Of a stretch of 7,697 nucleotides of DNA, positions 1 through 6,808 are shown piece by piece (within the stretch, counting starts at the first letter, position 1; each line of letters begins with the position of its first letter). The stretch is taken from positions 1 through 7,697 of the forward strand of contig JAAZBA010000081.1 of the NCBI GenBank assembly GCA_012514045.1. Direction: 5' to 3'. The position numbers were made by a program, and so were the translations under genes. The notes beneath the pieces are model-generated. The model searched no databases, was not told the origin of the DNA, and saw nothing but the letters and a program-made list of their open reading frames with translations. This DNA is from Clostridiales bacterium. Its GTDB lineage: Bacteria; Bacillota; Clostridia; Oscillospirales; QAMX01.

Positions 1-530
1 ATCTGCTTCTCCGCACTCAGACATCCTCCGTGCAGATTCGTATAATGGAGGATCGCAAACCTCCCATTCGTATGATCGCCCCCGGCAGAGTTTACAGAAG
101 CGATGCCGTTGACGCCACCCATTCCCCACAGTTCCATCAGATAGAGGGACTTCTTGTTGACCGCAACATAACAATGGCAGACCTGAAAGGCTCCCTTGAG
201 GTATTTGCGAAGGGTATGTTTGGCGAGGACACAAAGGTTCGCTTCCGTCCACACCACTTCCCCTTCACGGAACCCTCCGCGGAGATGGACGTTGCCTGCT
301 TTGTATGCCATGGAGAGGGCTGCCGCCTCTGCAAGGGAGAAGGATACATCGAAATCCTTGGCTGCGGCATGGTTCATCCCAATGTGCTTAAAGGCTGTGG
401 CATCGATCCGGGGGTATATTCCGGCTTCGCCTTCGGTATGGGCGTTGAGCGCGTGGCAATGCTTCGCCATAAGATAGACGACCTGCGCTTGCTGTATGAA
501 AACGACATGCGCTTCCTGTCGCAGTTCTAA
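1..530 (+). CDS. pheS: Phenylalanine--tRNA ligase alpha subunit, C-terminal half (5' end outside window)
   Basis: This is the catalytic subunit of the heterotetrameric cytoplasmic enzyme that attaches phenylalanine to tRNA-Phe. The frame is open from the left edge (first full codon at 3) and begins with LLRTQTSSVQIR, a typical PheS motif, so the gene starts upstream; about 176 of the usual roughly 340 residues are visible. Class II synthetase signatures are present: the motif 2 region (GRVYRSDAVDATHSPQFHQIEG), the Phe-pocket stretch FPFTEPSAEMDV, and motif 3 with GFAFGMGVER near the C-terminus. The alanine in GFAFG is the residue corresponding to E. coli Ala294 in the amino-acid pocket. A CxxC-x4-CxxC cluster lies just after the FPFTEPSAE block; similar clusters occur in other bacterial PheS proteins. 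The end at LSQF is the normal PheS terminus. pheT follows after 13 bp, the standard pheST operon order. Identification is essentially certain. Confidence 0.98.
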   Translation, partial: LLLRTQTSSVQIRIMEDRKPPIRMIAPGRVYRSDAVDATHSPQFHQIEGLLVDRNITMADLKGSLEVFAKGMFGEDTKVRFRPHHFPFTEPSAEMDVACFVCHGEGCRLCKGEGYIEILGCGMVHPNVLKGCGIDPGVYSGFAFGMGVERVAMLRHKIDDLRLLYENDMRFLSQF

Positions 531-536
531 GGAGGG
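531..536 (+). promoter_or_regulatory. Ribosome binding site deciding the pheT start
   Basis: GGAGGG starts directly after the pheS stop codon and lies 7 bp before the ATG at 544. It selects that ATG over the in-frame ATG at 496, which lies inside pheS and has no comparable site. The short gap suggests pheS and pheT are translated from one message. Confidence 0.9.
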
Positions 537-543
537 TTTAAGA

Positions 544-2940
544 ATGAAATTATCGCTTAAATGGCTTTCAGAGTTCGTAAAGCTTGATACGACACCGAAG
601 AAATATATTGCAGACATGACAATGTCCGGCTCCAAGGTCGAGACTTTGGAGTACCTGGGCGAGGAGATTAAGAACGTTGTTGTGGGCAAGCTCCTTGAGA
701 TAAAGCCCCACGAAAACGCCTCAAAGCTTCTCGTATGTAAGGTTGATGTGGGCGCAGACCGCCCGATTCAGATCGTCACAGGCGCGGACAACGTCCGTGA
801 GGGCGACATTGTGCCCGTTGCCATGGACAATTCCCTGCTCCCCGGTATGGAGATTCACAGCGGCGCGCTGAGAGGCGTGCTGAGCGAAGGCATGCTTTGC
901 TCTCATCAGGAGCTGGGACTTACGGAAAACGATGTCCCAGGAGCTCCCGAGCACGGCATACTCATACTCAACGAATATGAGAGAATCACCATCGGTCAGG
1001 ATATCTGCGCGGTCCTCGGTTTTGACGACTATGTTGTGGATTTTGAAATCACCCCCAACCGCCCCGACTGCCTTTCCGTAATCGGTCTTGCAAGGGAGAG
1101 CGCCGCCACCTACGGCTTGAAGTTTGATCCTCCTGTGCCTGTTGTGAAGGGTGGAGGCGGCAATATAGATGATATGCTGTCAATCCGTGTGGAGGATCCA
1201 GAACTCTGCCCCAGATATACCGCAAAGATAGTAAAGAACATAAAGATAGAGCCTTCCCCCAAGTGGATGAGAGAGTATCTGAGAGCGAGCGGAGTCCGGC
1301 CTATCAACAACATCGTGGATATCACAAACTACGTTATGCTTGAATACGGCCAGCCTCTCCACTCCTTCGACTACGCCTTCCTCGAGGGCAAAGAGATTGT
1401 GGTTCGCAGAGCGAAGAGAGGCGAAACCATGAACACTCTTGACGGTCAGGAGCGCAAGCTTGACGACAGCATGCTTGTTATCGCAGACAGCGTAAAGCCT
1501 GTGGCTGTAGCCGGCGTAATGGGCGGCGAAAGCAGTGAAATCACAGACAAAACCGTAGATGTGGTGTTTGAGTCCGCCAACTTCAGCGGAGTAAGTGTGC
1601 GCCTCACCTCCCACAAGCTAGGCATGAGAACAGAAGCCTCCGGCCGCTTTGAGAAAGGTCTTGACTCCAGAAATACGCTGCCCGCCGTCGAGAGAGCCTG
1701 CCAGCTCTGCGAGCTTTTGTGCTGTGGACAGGTTATGGACGGCACCATTGACATAGACAACGCAAACTACTCCTCGAGAGTGCTGAAGCTTGAAGCGGAG
1801 CGTGTAAACAAATTCATCGGCATAGATATACCCCGTGAGCAGATGGTGAATTACCTTGATCTTCTTGGTTTTGAGATTATTGGTGACAATATCACCGTTC
1901 CCTCATGGCGTGAGGACGTGGAGCACTTTGCTGACATTGCCGAGGAAGTCGCCCGCATGTACGGCTATAATGTCATCCCCACAACTCTCTTTTCCGGCGC
2001 CACAACCTACCGTACCACACCGGTTATCACCTTTGAGGACGAGCTCAAGAGTTGCTGCCGCTCCATCGGCTATAGCGAGGCTATGACATACTCCTTCGTC
2101 AGTCCCAAAAGCCTTGACCGTATCCTTGCCCCCGAGGAGAGCGAACTGAGATACATGTTCGCGATCGCAAACCCACTCAGTGAAGAGATGAGCGTTATGC
2201 GCCGCACTCTTATCCCCTCAATCGTCGAGGTTATGGCGAGAAACATCAACGTGAAGAACACAAATCCAAGAGTGTTTGAGCTGGGCAAGATATATATCCC
2301 TGAGGTCGAGGACAACAAGGTTGTCATGTCAAAGCGTCCTCTTGAAAAGAGACTACTGGCTATCGCCGGCGCCGGCGACTATGACTTCTTCGCTCTCAAG
2401 GGAGCGGTGGAGTATGTGGCGAAGAGTTTCGGACTCGGCAGACTCAGCTACGTGCAGGAAAGCAATTATTCCGCTTTCCACCCCGGGCGCTGCGCAAAGG
2501 TCTATGTGGGAGATGTGTATCTCGGCGTTCTTGGTGAGCTTCATCCCACGGTACTTGACAACTACAACGTCGCTTCCCCAATATATGTGGCGGAGCTTGA
2601 CTCAACGGTTATCTTTGATAAGGCAGCTGGACTTCCTCTCTACACCCCGCTTCCCCGCTTCCCCGGCTCTGAGAGAGACATCGCCGTTGTATGCGACGAG
2701 TCTGTGCCGGTGTCTCAGATTGAGCAATGCATCATCGACGGCGCGGGAGCTCTCCTTGACGGTTTCCATCTTTTCGACGTATACAGAGGCGCTCAGGTCG
2801 GGAAGAACAAGAAGAGCGTAGCCTACGCCTTGCGCCTCAGAGCCTCGGACCGCACTCTCACCGATGCCGACTCCGAGGGAGTAATGGCGGAGATAATAGA
2901 GCTCCTTTCCGAAAGACTTGACGCTGTAATTCGTTCATAG
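544..2940 (+). CDS. pheT: Phenylalanine--tRNA ligase beta subunit
   Basis: This is the large subunit of bacterial phenylalanyl-tRNA synthetase, responsible for tRNA binding and for editing of mischarged Tyr-tRNA-Phe. The product is 798 residues, normal for the long bacterial form. It starts MKLSLKWLSEFV, a typical PheT N-terminus. Domains in order are: an EMAP/OB-type tRNA-binding domain at about residues 40-155 (VVVGKLLEIKPHENASKL); the conserved FEITPNRPDCLSVIG block at 168-181; the B3/B4 editing region at about 220-395 (VRPINNIVDITNYVMLEYGQ, then PLHSFD); the B5 domain at about 410-480, ending with the acidic EDVEHFADIAEEVARMYGY; a catalytic-core-like region at about 490-690; and a C-terminal FDX-ACB anticodon-binding domain over the last 95 or so residues (LPRFPGSERDIAVV). 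The gene is intact, follows pheS directly and ends in a strong terminator. The start at 544 rests on the ribosome binding site and family N-terminus. Confidence 0.98.
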   Translation: MKLSLKWLSEFVKLDTTPKKYIADMTMSGSKVETLEYLGEEIKNVVVGKLLEIKPHENASKLLVCKVDVGADRPIQIVTGADNVREGDIVPVAMDNSLLPGMEIHSGALRGVLSEGMLCSHQELGLTENDVPGAPEHGILILNEYERITIGQDICAVLGFDDYVVDFEITPNRPDCLSVIGLARESAATYGLKFDPPVPVVKGGGGNIDDMLSIRVEDPELCPRYTAKIVKNIKIEPSPKWMREYLRASGVRPINNIVDITNYVMLEYGQPLHSFDYAFLEGKEIVVRRAKRGETMNTLDGQERKLDDSMLVIADSVKPVAVAGVMGGESSEITDKTVDVVFESANFSGVSVRLTSHKLGMRTEASGRFEKGLDSRNTLPAVERACQLCELLCCGQVMDGTIDIDNANYSSRVLKLEAERVNKFIGIDIPREQMVNYLDLLGFEIIGDNITVPSWREDVEHFADIAEEVARMYGYNVIPTTLFSGATTYRTTPVITFEDELKSCCRSIGYSEAMTYSFVSPKSLDRILAPEESELRYMFAIANPLSEEMSVMRRTLIPSIVEVMARNINVKNTNPRVFELGKIYIPEVEDNKVVMSKRPLEKRLLAIAGAGDYDFFALKGAVEYVAKSFGLGRLSYVQESNYSAFHPGRCAKVYVGDVYLGVLGELHPTVLDNYNVASPIYVAELDSTVIFDKAAGLPLYTPLPRFPGSERDIAVVCDESVPVSQIEQCIIDGAGALLDGFHLFDVYRGAQVGKNKKSVAYALRLRASDRTLTDADSEGVMAEIIELLSERLDAVIRS

Positions 2941-2953
2941 TGACATATATAGC

Positions 2954-2992
2954 AAAATTCCCCTGCCGTTTTTTGACGGCAGGGGAATTTTT
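2954..2992 (+). terminator. Intrinsic terminator of the pheST operon, possibly bidirectional
   Basis: A perfect 16-bp inverted repeat (2954-2969 with 2976-2991; core CCCCTGCCG/CGGCAGGGG) encloses a 6-nt loop and is followed by a run of five T at 2988-2992, partly within the stem. It begins 13 bp after the pheT stop. Read on the minus strand the same hairpin is followed by only four T, so it could also stop transcripts arriving from the converging acyltransferase-like genes; that second role is inference. Confidence 0.93.
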
Positions 2993-3052
2993 GTGTATTG
3001 AATATATTAATATCTTGTATCTCGGCACATAGGCACATCAGACACTTCATTG

Positions 3053-3082
3053 TTGACATTGAATAGTTAGCTTCAATGACAA
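3053..3082. repeat. Imperfect inverted repeat between converging operons
   Basis: The arms TTGACATTGAA (3053-3063) and TTCAATGACAA (3072-3082) pair over 10 of 11 positions, with one A-A mismatch and an 8-nt centre. The repeat lies 28 bp beyond the stop codon of the minus-strand gene ending at 3111. Neither side has a T run, so it is not a classical intrinsic terminator. It could form an RNA hairpin at the 3' end of that transcript or act as a binding site. No gene is visible in 2993-3110. Confidence 0.5.
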
Positions 3083-3110
3083 TACAGGTGGCATAAGCTT
3101 TACCTCACGC

Positions 3111-4343
3111 TTACTGGTATTGCTCCGGAAAGAAGACACCGGCTGGCTCGTAAATGTACTTGCCCTCAAGATAGTGACGCTTTGCTGCTCTCTCAAGGGA
3201 GGTGTTCTCTGTCTGATCCTCTATTCTTTTAATAAGCTGATTTTTAAATAGGAAGGTAAAAACCGCCTTGCCCTGGGATTTGATGGGGAAGCGCATGTAT
3301 TTGGACTGGAAAGACAGGATGTTGGAATCCTTCTTCAGCATATCACGAAGCTGAGGATCAAGAAGCCAGGAACCGCATGCGAAGGCCTTGTATCGGAACT
3401 CCGGGAAGGAGATCTTTACTACCTCCTGAAATCTGCGGTAGGAGTACTCCACAGCCTCGGGGGAGAAGTCCGGCATGTCGGGGATGTGTACATTCACGAC
3501 CTCATCTCCCGGTTCCAGCGCAACGCTCCATTCGGATTTACAAAGCCTTACCTTTTCACGTATCGCTTTAGCGTTCTCCGTGTCCGCGGGGTAACCCTCG
3601 TAGTATTCATCGGTTTCCAAAAGCTCTGCCGTCAGCGCTCCCTCCTCATCATTATATCCGGCGCTTCCCACAAGGTAGCCGGAGGGGTGGATAAGGCAGT
3701 CGAACAGAAGGATCTTATACTCACCCGTTTTGTTGTTTTTGAAGACTTTTACGCTGTTAGTGAAGGTTCTCATCTCGAAATTAAGCCTTCTGACAAGGAG
3801 TATGTCACAGATTACAAAATGCTGGTTCCAGCCGAAGTGGCGGTTTACCTCGAAGCCGTCGCAGGCGAAGCCCTGGCGGTGCATCACAAGGGCGTCCTCA
3901 AGGTTTAAAAGCGTGTCTCTTATAATGTTCTCCGGCACGTTCCTATCCCTGAAGTATTCCACGGACTCCGGGATAAAGGAGGCATGGGCAAAGAACACCG
4001 TCATGCCGTACAGACCGTTTCTGTCTCCTTCATCTGTCTTGGGATGGTCCTCAAACCTGATAATCCCTTTGCGGTTGTTGTTCCTGAGAACTCTCTCAAG
4101 CAGCGCCGTGTATCTTGCCAGCGCTGCATTTTTACGGATCTGTTCCGCGGCGTATAGGATATAGTCAAATTTCTTTGGGAACACATCGTATTTCTCCTGC
4201 AGCTCGCGAAGGTAACTCTCGGAGAGGTATATAATCTTTTCGGCGTCGAAATCCGCCATCACGTCATCAAATATGTCGTGGAACTGCTCCGGGATTATCT
4301 CCACGTTCAGCTCTTTCATTAGACTTTCAAGAGTATAATTCAT
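3111..4343 (-). CDS. Acyltransferase-like protein of the NAT_N/GNAT_C type, second gene of a paralogous pair
   Basis: This 410-residue protein is predicted to be cytoplasmic, with no signal peptide or membrane segment visible. From memory of the family, it matches proteins annotated 'acyltransferase domain-containing' (formerly DUF5596): an N-terminal NAT_N domain at about residues 5-155 and a GNAT-like C-terminal domain at about 165-395. Landmarks are W172 and RRLNFE (185-190), the TDEYYEGYP block (244-252), VHIP (285-288), CGSWLLDPQLRDM (323-335), SNILSFQSK (340-348) and the end block TSLERAAKRHYLEGKYIYE (381-399). No substrate or reaction is established, and I cannot point to a proven catalytic residue. 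The upstream gene is a paralogue, about 60% identical by eye over the last 127 residues and clearly less similar in the N-terminal half. The genes are 10 bp apart and surely cotranscribed. The start is supported by AGGTGG 6 bp upstream. Family assignment is fairly good; function is unknown. Confidence 0.8.
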   Translation of the reverse strand: MNYTLESLMKELNVEIIPEQFHDIFDDVMADFDAEKIIYLSESYLRELQEKYDVFPKKFDYILYAAEQIRKNAALARYTALLERVLRNNNRKGIIRFEDHPKTDEGDRNGLYGMTVFFAHASFIPESVEYFRDRNVPENIIRDTLLNLEDALVMHRQGFACDGFEVNRHFGWNQHFVICDILLVRRLNFEMRTFTNSVKVFKNNKTGEYKILLFDCLIHPSGYLVGSAGYNDEEGALTAELLETDEYYEGYPADTENAKAIREKVRLCKSEWSVALEPGDEVVNVHIPDMPDFSPEAVEYSYRRFQEVVKISFPEFRYKAFACGSWLLDPQLRDMLKKDSNILSFQSKYMRFPIKSQGKAVFTFLFKNQLIKRIEDQTENTSLERAAKRHYLEGKYIYEPAGVFFPEQYQ

Positions 4344-4349
4344 TTAATA

Positions 4350-4355
4350 CCACCT
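4350..4355 (-). promoter_or_regulatory. Ribosome binding site overlapping the stop of the preceding paralogue
   Basis: AGGTGG lies 6 bp before the ATG at 4343, and its first two bases are the last two of the TAG stop codon of the upstream gene. This arrangement favours translational coupling of the two paralogues. Confidence 0.8.
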
Positions 4356-5571
4356 ATATATCAAAAAATATGCCGGATTGCTCGTAGATGTACTTGCCCT
4401 CAAGATAGTGACGCTTAACCGCCCGCTCAAGTGAGGTGTTTTCCGGCAGATCCTCGTGGCGCTTTATGCTCGCGTCCGGGAACAGGAAGGTAAACACACC
4501 CCTGCCTTCGGACTTGGCAGGAAAGCGCAGGAATTTAGACTGGAATGAGACGATGTTGGAGCCCTCTCTCACCATATCACGGAGCTGTGGATCCATAAGC
4601 CAAGAGCCGCAGTAAAACCCCAAAGGCTTGAACTCGGGATAGCATCTCCCGAATATCTCAAGGCAAAGACGGTATGAATCGTCAGCAGCTTTTTTTGACA
4701 CGTCTGCTCCGCGTGGGATGTGTACGCTTATAACCGGGTCTCCGGGTTTAAAAATCGGGGTCCATTCATGCTTAGAAAGTCTTTCTTTTACGCCGGTGCT
4801 GCGGCAATTCCATGTGTCGCAGACGTACCCTTCAACATACTCATCTGTCTCTATAAGCTCTGCCCTGTAAGAGCCCTCGGGATCCTCAAATTTGGCGCTG
4901 CCAAGGATCTGACCTTCGCGGTGAAGAGTGCAACCGTCGAAAAGAAGCCTATACTCACCCTTTTTGTTTCTGTATACACTGACATAAGTGCGCAAACTTT
5001 TGACGATTTCAAAATTAAAAGAGCCAATCTGCAAAATTCTGCAGCCTAGGACATATCTCAGCCCCCAGGCGAAATATGTCTCGTTGTAGCCTGGCATGCC
5101 AAACCGGCGCTTGTATGTTCTGATGCAGCTGTCAAAGCACTTCATGGATTGATCTATAATATCTCGGGGCACATCCCGTTCGATAAGTTCGTTGATCGTA
5201 TCCTCCGCCGCGGACAGGTGGGCGAAGATAGAGCATATCCTGTAGGCGATTTCAAGCTCCGGGGAGGGAGCCTTTGGGTACTGCATGCCCCAGGCGAGAC
5301 TTCCAAGGGAAGGATCATGCATCATGCGGCGAAGAAGGTGTACATAGCGGCAAAGATTTTCGTTTTTTGCGATGGTATCCGCCGCCTCGCAGAGAACGTC
5401 ACGGTATGTGGGGAAAAGGCCGTATTTGTCATCGAGGTAGCGCACTAAATCAGGGGAAATATACCCGGCGCCGACCTTGTCGTAGTCATCCATTACCTCG
5501 TCGTAAAAGTCGGAAAAGCAGTCGGGGTATTTTTCTATACCCAGTGAAGCGAAAAACTCATGGATGTCCAT
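4354..5571 (-). CDS. Acyltransferase-like protein of the NAT_N/GNAT_C type, first gene of a paralogous pair
   Basis: This 405-residue cytoplasmic-type protein has the same two-domain plan as its downstream neighbour. The NAT_N-like part spans about residues 3-155 and the GNAT-like C-terminal part about 160-393. Shared landmarks are W169, FNFE (185-188), ETDEYVEGY (241-249), VHIP (283-286), CGSWLMDPQLRDM (321-333), SNIVSFQSK (338-346), VFTFLF (359-364) and TSLERAVKRHYLEGKYIYE (379-397). I recognise the family by these blocks from memory; substrate and pathway are unknown, and it could bind an acyl-CoA without being a canonical N-acetyltransferase. It is the promoter-proximal gene: a consensus promoter lies about 30-60 bp upstream and AGGGGGTG sits 7 bp before the ATG. 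The N-terminal half has diverged from its paralogue much more than the C-terminal half, which suggests different partners or substrates built on a common C-terminal fold (inference). Confidence 0.8.
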   Translation of the reverse strand: MDIHEFFASLGIEKYPDCFSDFYDEVMDDYDKVGAGYISPDLVRYLDDKYGLFPTYRDVLCEAADTIAKNENLCRYVHLLRRMMHDPSLGSLAWGMQYPKAPSPELEIAYRICSIFAHLSAAEDTINELIERDVPRDIIDQSMKCFDSCIRTYKRRFGMPGYNETYFAWGLRYVLGCRILQIGSFNFEIVKSLRTYVSVYRNKKGEYRLLFDGCTLHREGQILGSAKFEDPEGSYRAELIETDEYVEGYVCDTWNCRSTGVKERLSKHEWTPIFKPGDPVISVHIPRGADVSKKAADDSYRLCLEIFGRCYPEFKPLGFYCGSWLMDPQLRDMVREGSNIVSFQSKFLRFPAKSEGRGVFTFLFPDASIKRHEDLPENTSLERAVKRHYLEGKYIYEQSGIFFDI

Positions 5572-5578
5572 TTAATCT

Positions 5579-5586
5579 CACCCCCT
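5579..5586 (-). promoter_or_regulatory. Ribosome binding site of the first acyltransferase-like gene
   Basis: AGGGGGTG, a near-consensus Shine-Dalgarno sequence, lies 7 bp before the ATG at 5571. With transcription expected to start near 5596, the leader would be only about 25 nt, leaving no room for a riboswitch. Confidence 0.85.
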
Positions 5587-5602
5587 ACGATTTAACAGAC
5601 TT

Positions 5603-5631
5603 ATTATATACCTCGGGGGAGTGTTTGTCAA
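5603..5631 (-). promoter_or_regulatory. Consensus sigma-A/sigma-70 type promoter of the paralogous pair
   Basis: On the minus strand a perfect -35 box TTGACA (5626-5631) is followed after exactly 17 bp by a perfect -10 box TATAAT (5603-5608). The position suits the gene starting at 5571. Such a full match predicts strong basal transcription, which would make repression a plausible mode of control. No experimental start site is known. Confidence 0.88.
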
Positions 5632-5634
5632 ACA
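5622..5634. promoter_or_regulatory. Palindrome over the -35 box, candidate operator
   Basis: TGTTTG-T-CAAACA is a perfect inverted repeat with 6-bp arms around a single central base, and it fully contains the -35 box. A dimeric repressor bound here would block RNA polymerase. Part of the symmetry comes free from TTGACAA itself, so chance is possible. No regulator gene is visible in the window. Confidence 0.35.
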
Positions 5635-5670
5635 AAAAAGATAATCCCCGCATGTCTTTTCAGCGGGGAT
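5634..5670 (-). terminator. Intrinsic terminator downstream of potD
   Basis: An 8-bp perfect GC-rich stem (5663-5670 with 5644-5651; ATCCCCGC/GCGGGGAT) with an 11-nt loop is followed on the minus strand by TATCTTTTTT (5643 down to 5634). It begins 15 bp after the potD stop. The T run ends two bases before the -35 box of the next promoter, so the end of the pot operon and the start of the paralogue operon are packed together. Confidence 0.9.
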
Positions 5671-5685
5671 GTAAAAGAGCTATTT

Positions 5686-6786
5686 TTAGTTTATCTTTAT
5701 GTTCTCCCAAAGGGTATTGATGTAATCAAGCATATCCGGAGAGAGGTTACGGTAGGCGAATTCGTTGTACTTCTCGGCGAAGCTTCCGAGCTCAGGGTAG
5801 AGCACCTCGATGACTTCTTCGCCCATGTCTTCAAGGTATGTCTCGTTATTATAGACAATGCTGTTGGGGGAGGCATAGTAAGTGTATTCAGCGTTGGCGA
5901 TGGCAGGTTCTTCGGATAACATATAGTTTATAAATATTTCCGCCAACTCCTTGTTCTTGGCGCAGGTGGGAATACACATGGCGTCAACGTAGAAGTTTGT
6001 TCTCTCGGGGTAGTAGAAGCAGAGATCCACATCGTCTGCCTGGTTGTCGACCATGGTGAAGTAGTCTCCGGCATAGTAGGCGCCGATGACAGCTTCGCCG
6101 GCTTCCATGATGTTGTATATCTCATCCATGACGTAGCTGTAAACCAGGGGACGCTGGGTGAGAAGCTCCTCATAGGCTTCATCCCAATGGGACTTGTCAG
6201 TGGAGTTGGGATTGTAGCCCAGCTTGTACATAGCGGTGCCAAAAGCGTCGCGGGAATTGTTGAACTGCACTATATTGCCCTTATATTTCTCGTTCCACAT
6301 GAGATCCCAGTTGCCTGCGTCGGCCCCGTCAACCTCGTTTGCGTTGTAAATAACTCCCACGATACCGTAGGTATAGGGCACGGAATATATGTCATCGGGA
6401 TCATAATAAAGGCCTCTGAAATTCTCATCGATGTATTCATAGTTGGGTATATTGTCAAAATTCAGGGGCTGGAGCATTTTTTCCTCAGCCATACGGGCTA
6501 TCATGTAGTCGGAGGGTATGATAACGTCGTAGCTGACGGCGCCGCTGGATATTTTTGAGTACATATCTTCGTTTGAGGCGAAGGTGGTGTAGTTGACCTT
6601 TAGTCTATTGCCGTAGGTCTCCTTGTACCAGATTTCAAATTCTTTGATGGTGTCGAAGGTTCCCTCGCTGCCATCGGAGATATACTCTCCCCAGTTATAT
6701 ACGTTGAGGGTAAGTGTGCCGGCGCAGCCTGAGAGGCAGAGCGTTGCAAGAATTGCGATTGCGAGAATAAGAGCGGTTTTTTTCAA
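5686..6786 (-). CDS. potD: Spermidine/putrescine ABC transporter substrate-binding lipoprotein
   Basis: This extracytoplasmic, membrane-anchored binding protein captures polyamines and delivers them to the PotBC permease. With a TTG start at 6786 it has 366 residues. A lipoprotein signal runs MKKTALILAI onward to lipobox LSGC, with the acylated cysteine at position 21. Directly after it comes NVYNWGEYI (28-36), the PotD hallmark whose Trp and Tyr contact the ligand. Further family blocks are YDVIIPSDYM (86-95), YTYGIVGVIYN (138-148), MYKLGYNPNSTD (186-197) and VDAMCIP (267-273). Compared from memory with E. coli PotD, the ligand residues Trp255 and Asp168 appear to be Tyr266 and Asn177 here, while Asp257 is kept as Asp268. 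The longer ATG start at 6816 overlaps the end of potC and has only a weak ribosome binding site, whereas a full AGGAGG precedes the TTG. It is the last gene of the operon, followed by a terminator. Exact polyamine specificity is uncertain. Confidence 0.94.
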   Translation of the reverse strand: MKKTALILAIAILATLCLSGCAGTLTLNVYNWGEYISDGSEGTFDTIKEFEIWYKETYGNRLKVNYTTFASNEDMYSKISSGAVSYDVIIPSDYMIARMAEEKMLQPLNFDNIPNYEYIDENFRGLYYDPDDIYSVPYTYGIVGVIYNANEVDGADAGNWDLMWNEKYKGNIVQFNNSRDAFGTAMYKLGYNPNSTDKSHWDEAYEELLTQRPLVYSYVMDEIYNIMEAGEAVIGAYYAGDYFTMVDNQADDVDLCFYYPERTNFYVDAMCIPTCAKNKELAEIFINYMLSEEPAIANAEYTYYASPNSIVYNNETYLEDMGEEVIEVLYPELGSFAEKYNEFAYRNLSPDMLDYINTLWENIKIN

Positions 6787-6795
6787 TGTCTGTTT

Positions 6796-6801
6796 CCTCC
6801 T
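6796..6801 (-). promoter_or_regulatory. Ribosome binding site favouring the TTG start of potD
   Basis: AGGAGG, extended upstream by AAA, lies 9 bp before the TTG at 6786 and 7 bp after the potC stop. If translation began at the ATG at 6816 these bases would instead encode two arginines with the AGG codon. Confidence 0.75.
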
Positions 6802-6808
6802 TTTATGT

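Noticed and set aside
496..543. Longer pheT start at the in-frame ATG 496
   Set aside because: It would overlap pheS and add 16 residues not seen in PheT proteins; the ribosome binding site at 531-536 points to 544.
1180..1614. Minus-strand open frame of 144 codons inside pheT
   Set aside because: It is fully antisense to the conserved PheT editing region, has no recognisable domain, and results from codon bias of the real gene.
2823..3059. Minus-strand 78-codon frame with several cysteines over the pheT end
   Set aside because: Most of it is antisense to pheT and the terminator stem, with no ribosome binding site or family resemblance.
3053..3081. TTGACA at 3053-3058 as a plus-strand promoter
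   Set aside because: There is no acceptable -10 box at 16-18 bp and no plus-strand gene downstream; the hexamer is part of the inverted repeat.
3486..4164. Plus-strand open frames of 140 and 144 codons opposite the second acyltransferase-like gene
   Set aside because: They are shadows of a well-conserved coding sequence, with no family resemblance.
5274..5720. Plus-strand open frame of 148 codons running through the promoter and terminator region
   Set aside because: It is Arg- and Pro-rich with no recognisable domain, and it crosses clear minus-strand regulatory signals and two genes.
6187..6558. Plus-strand open frame of 123 codons opposite potD
   Set aside because: It is antisense to conserved PotD blocks and has no supporting context.
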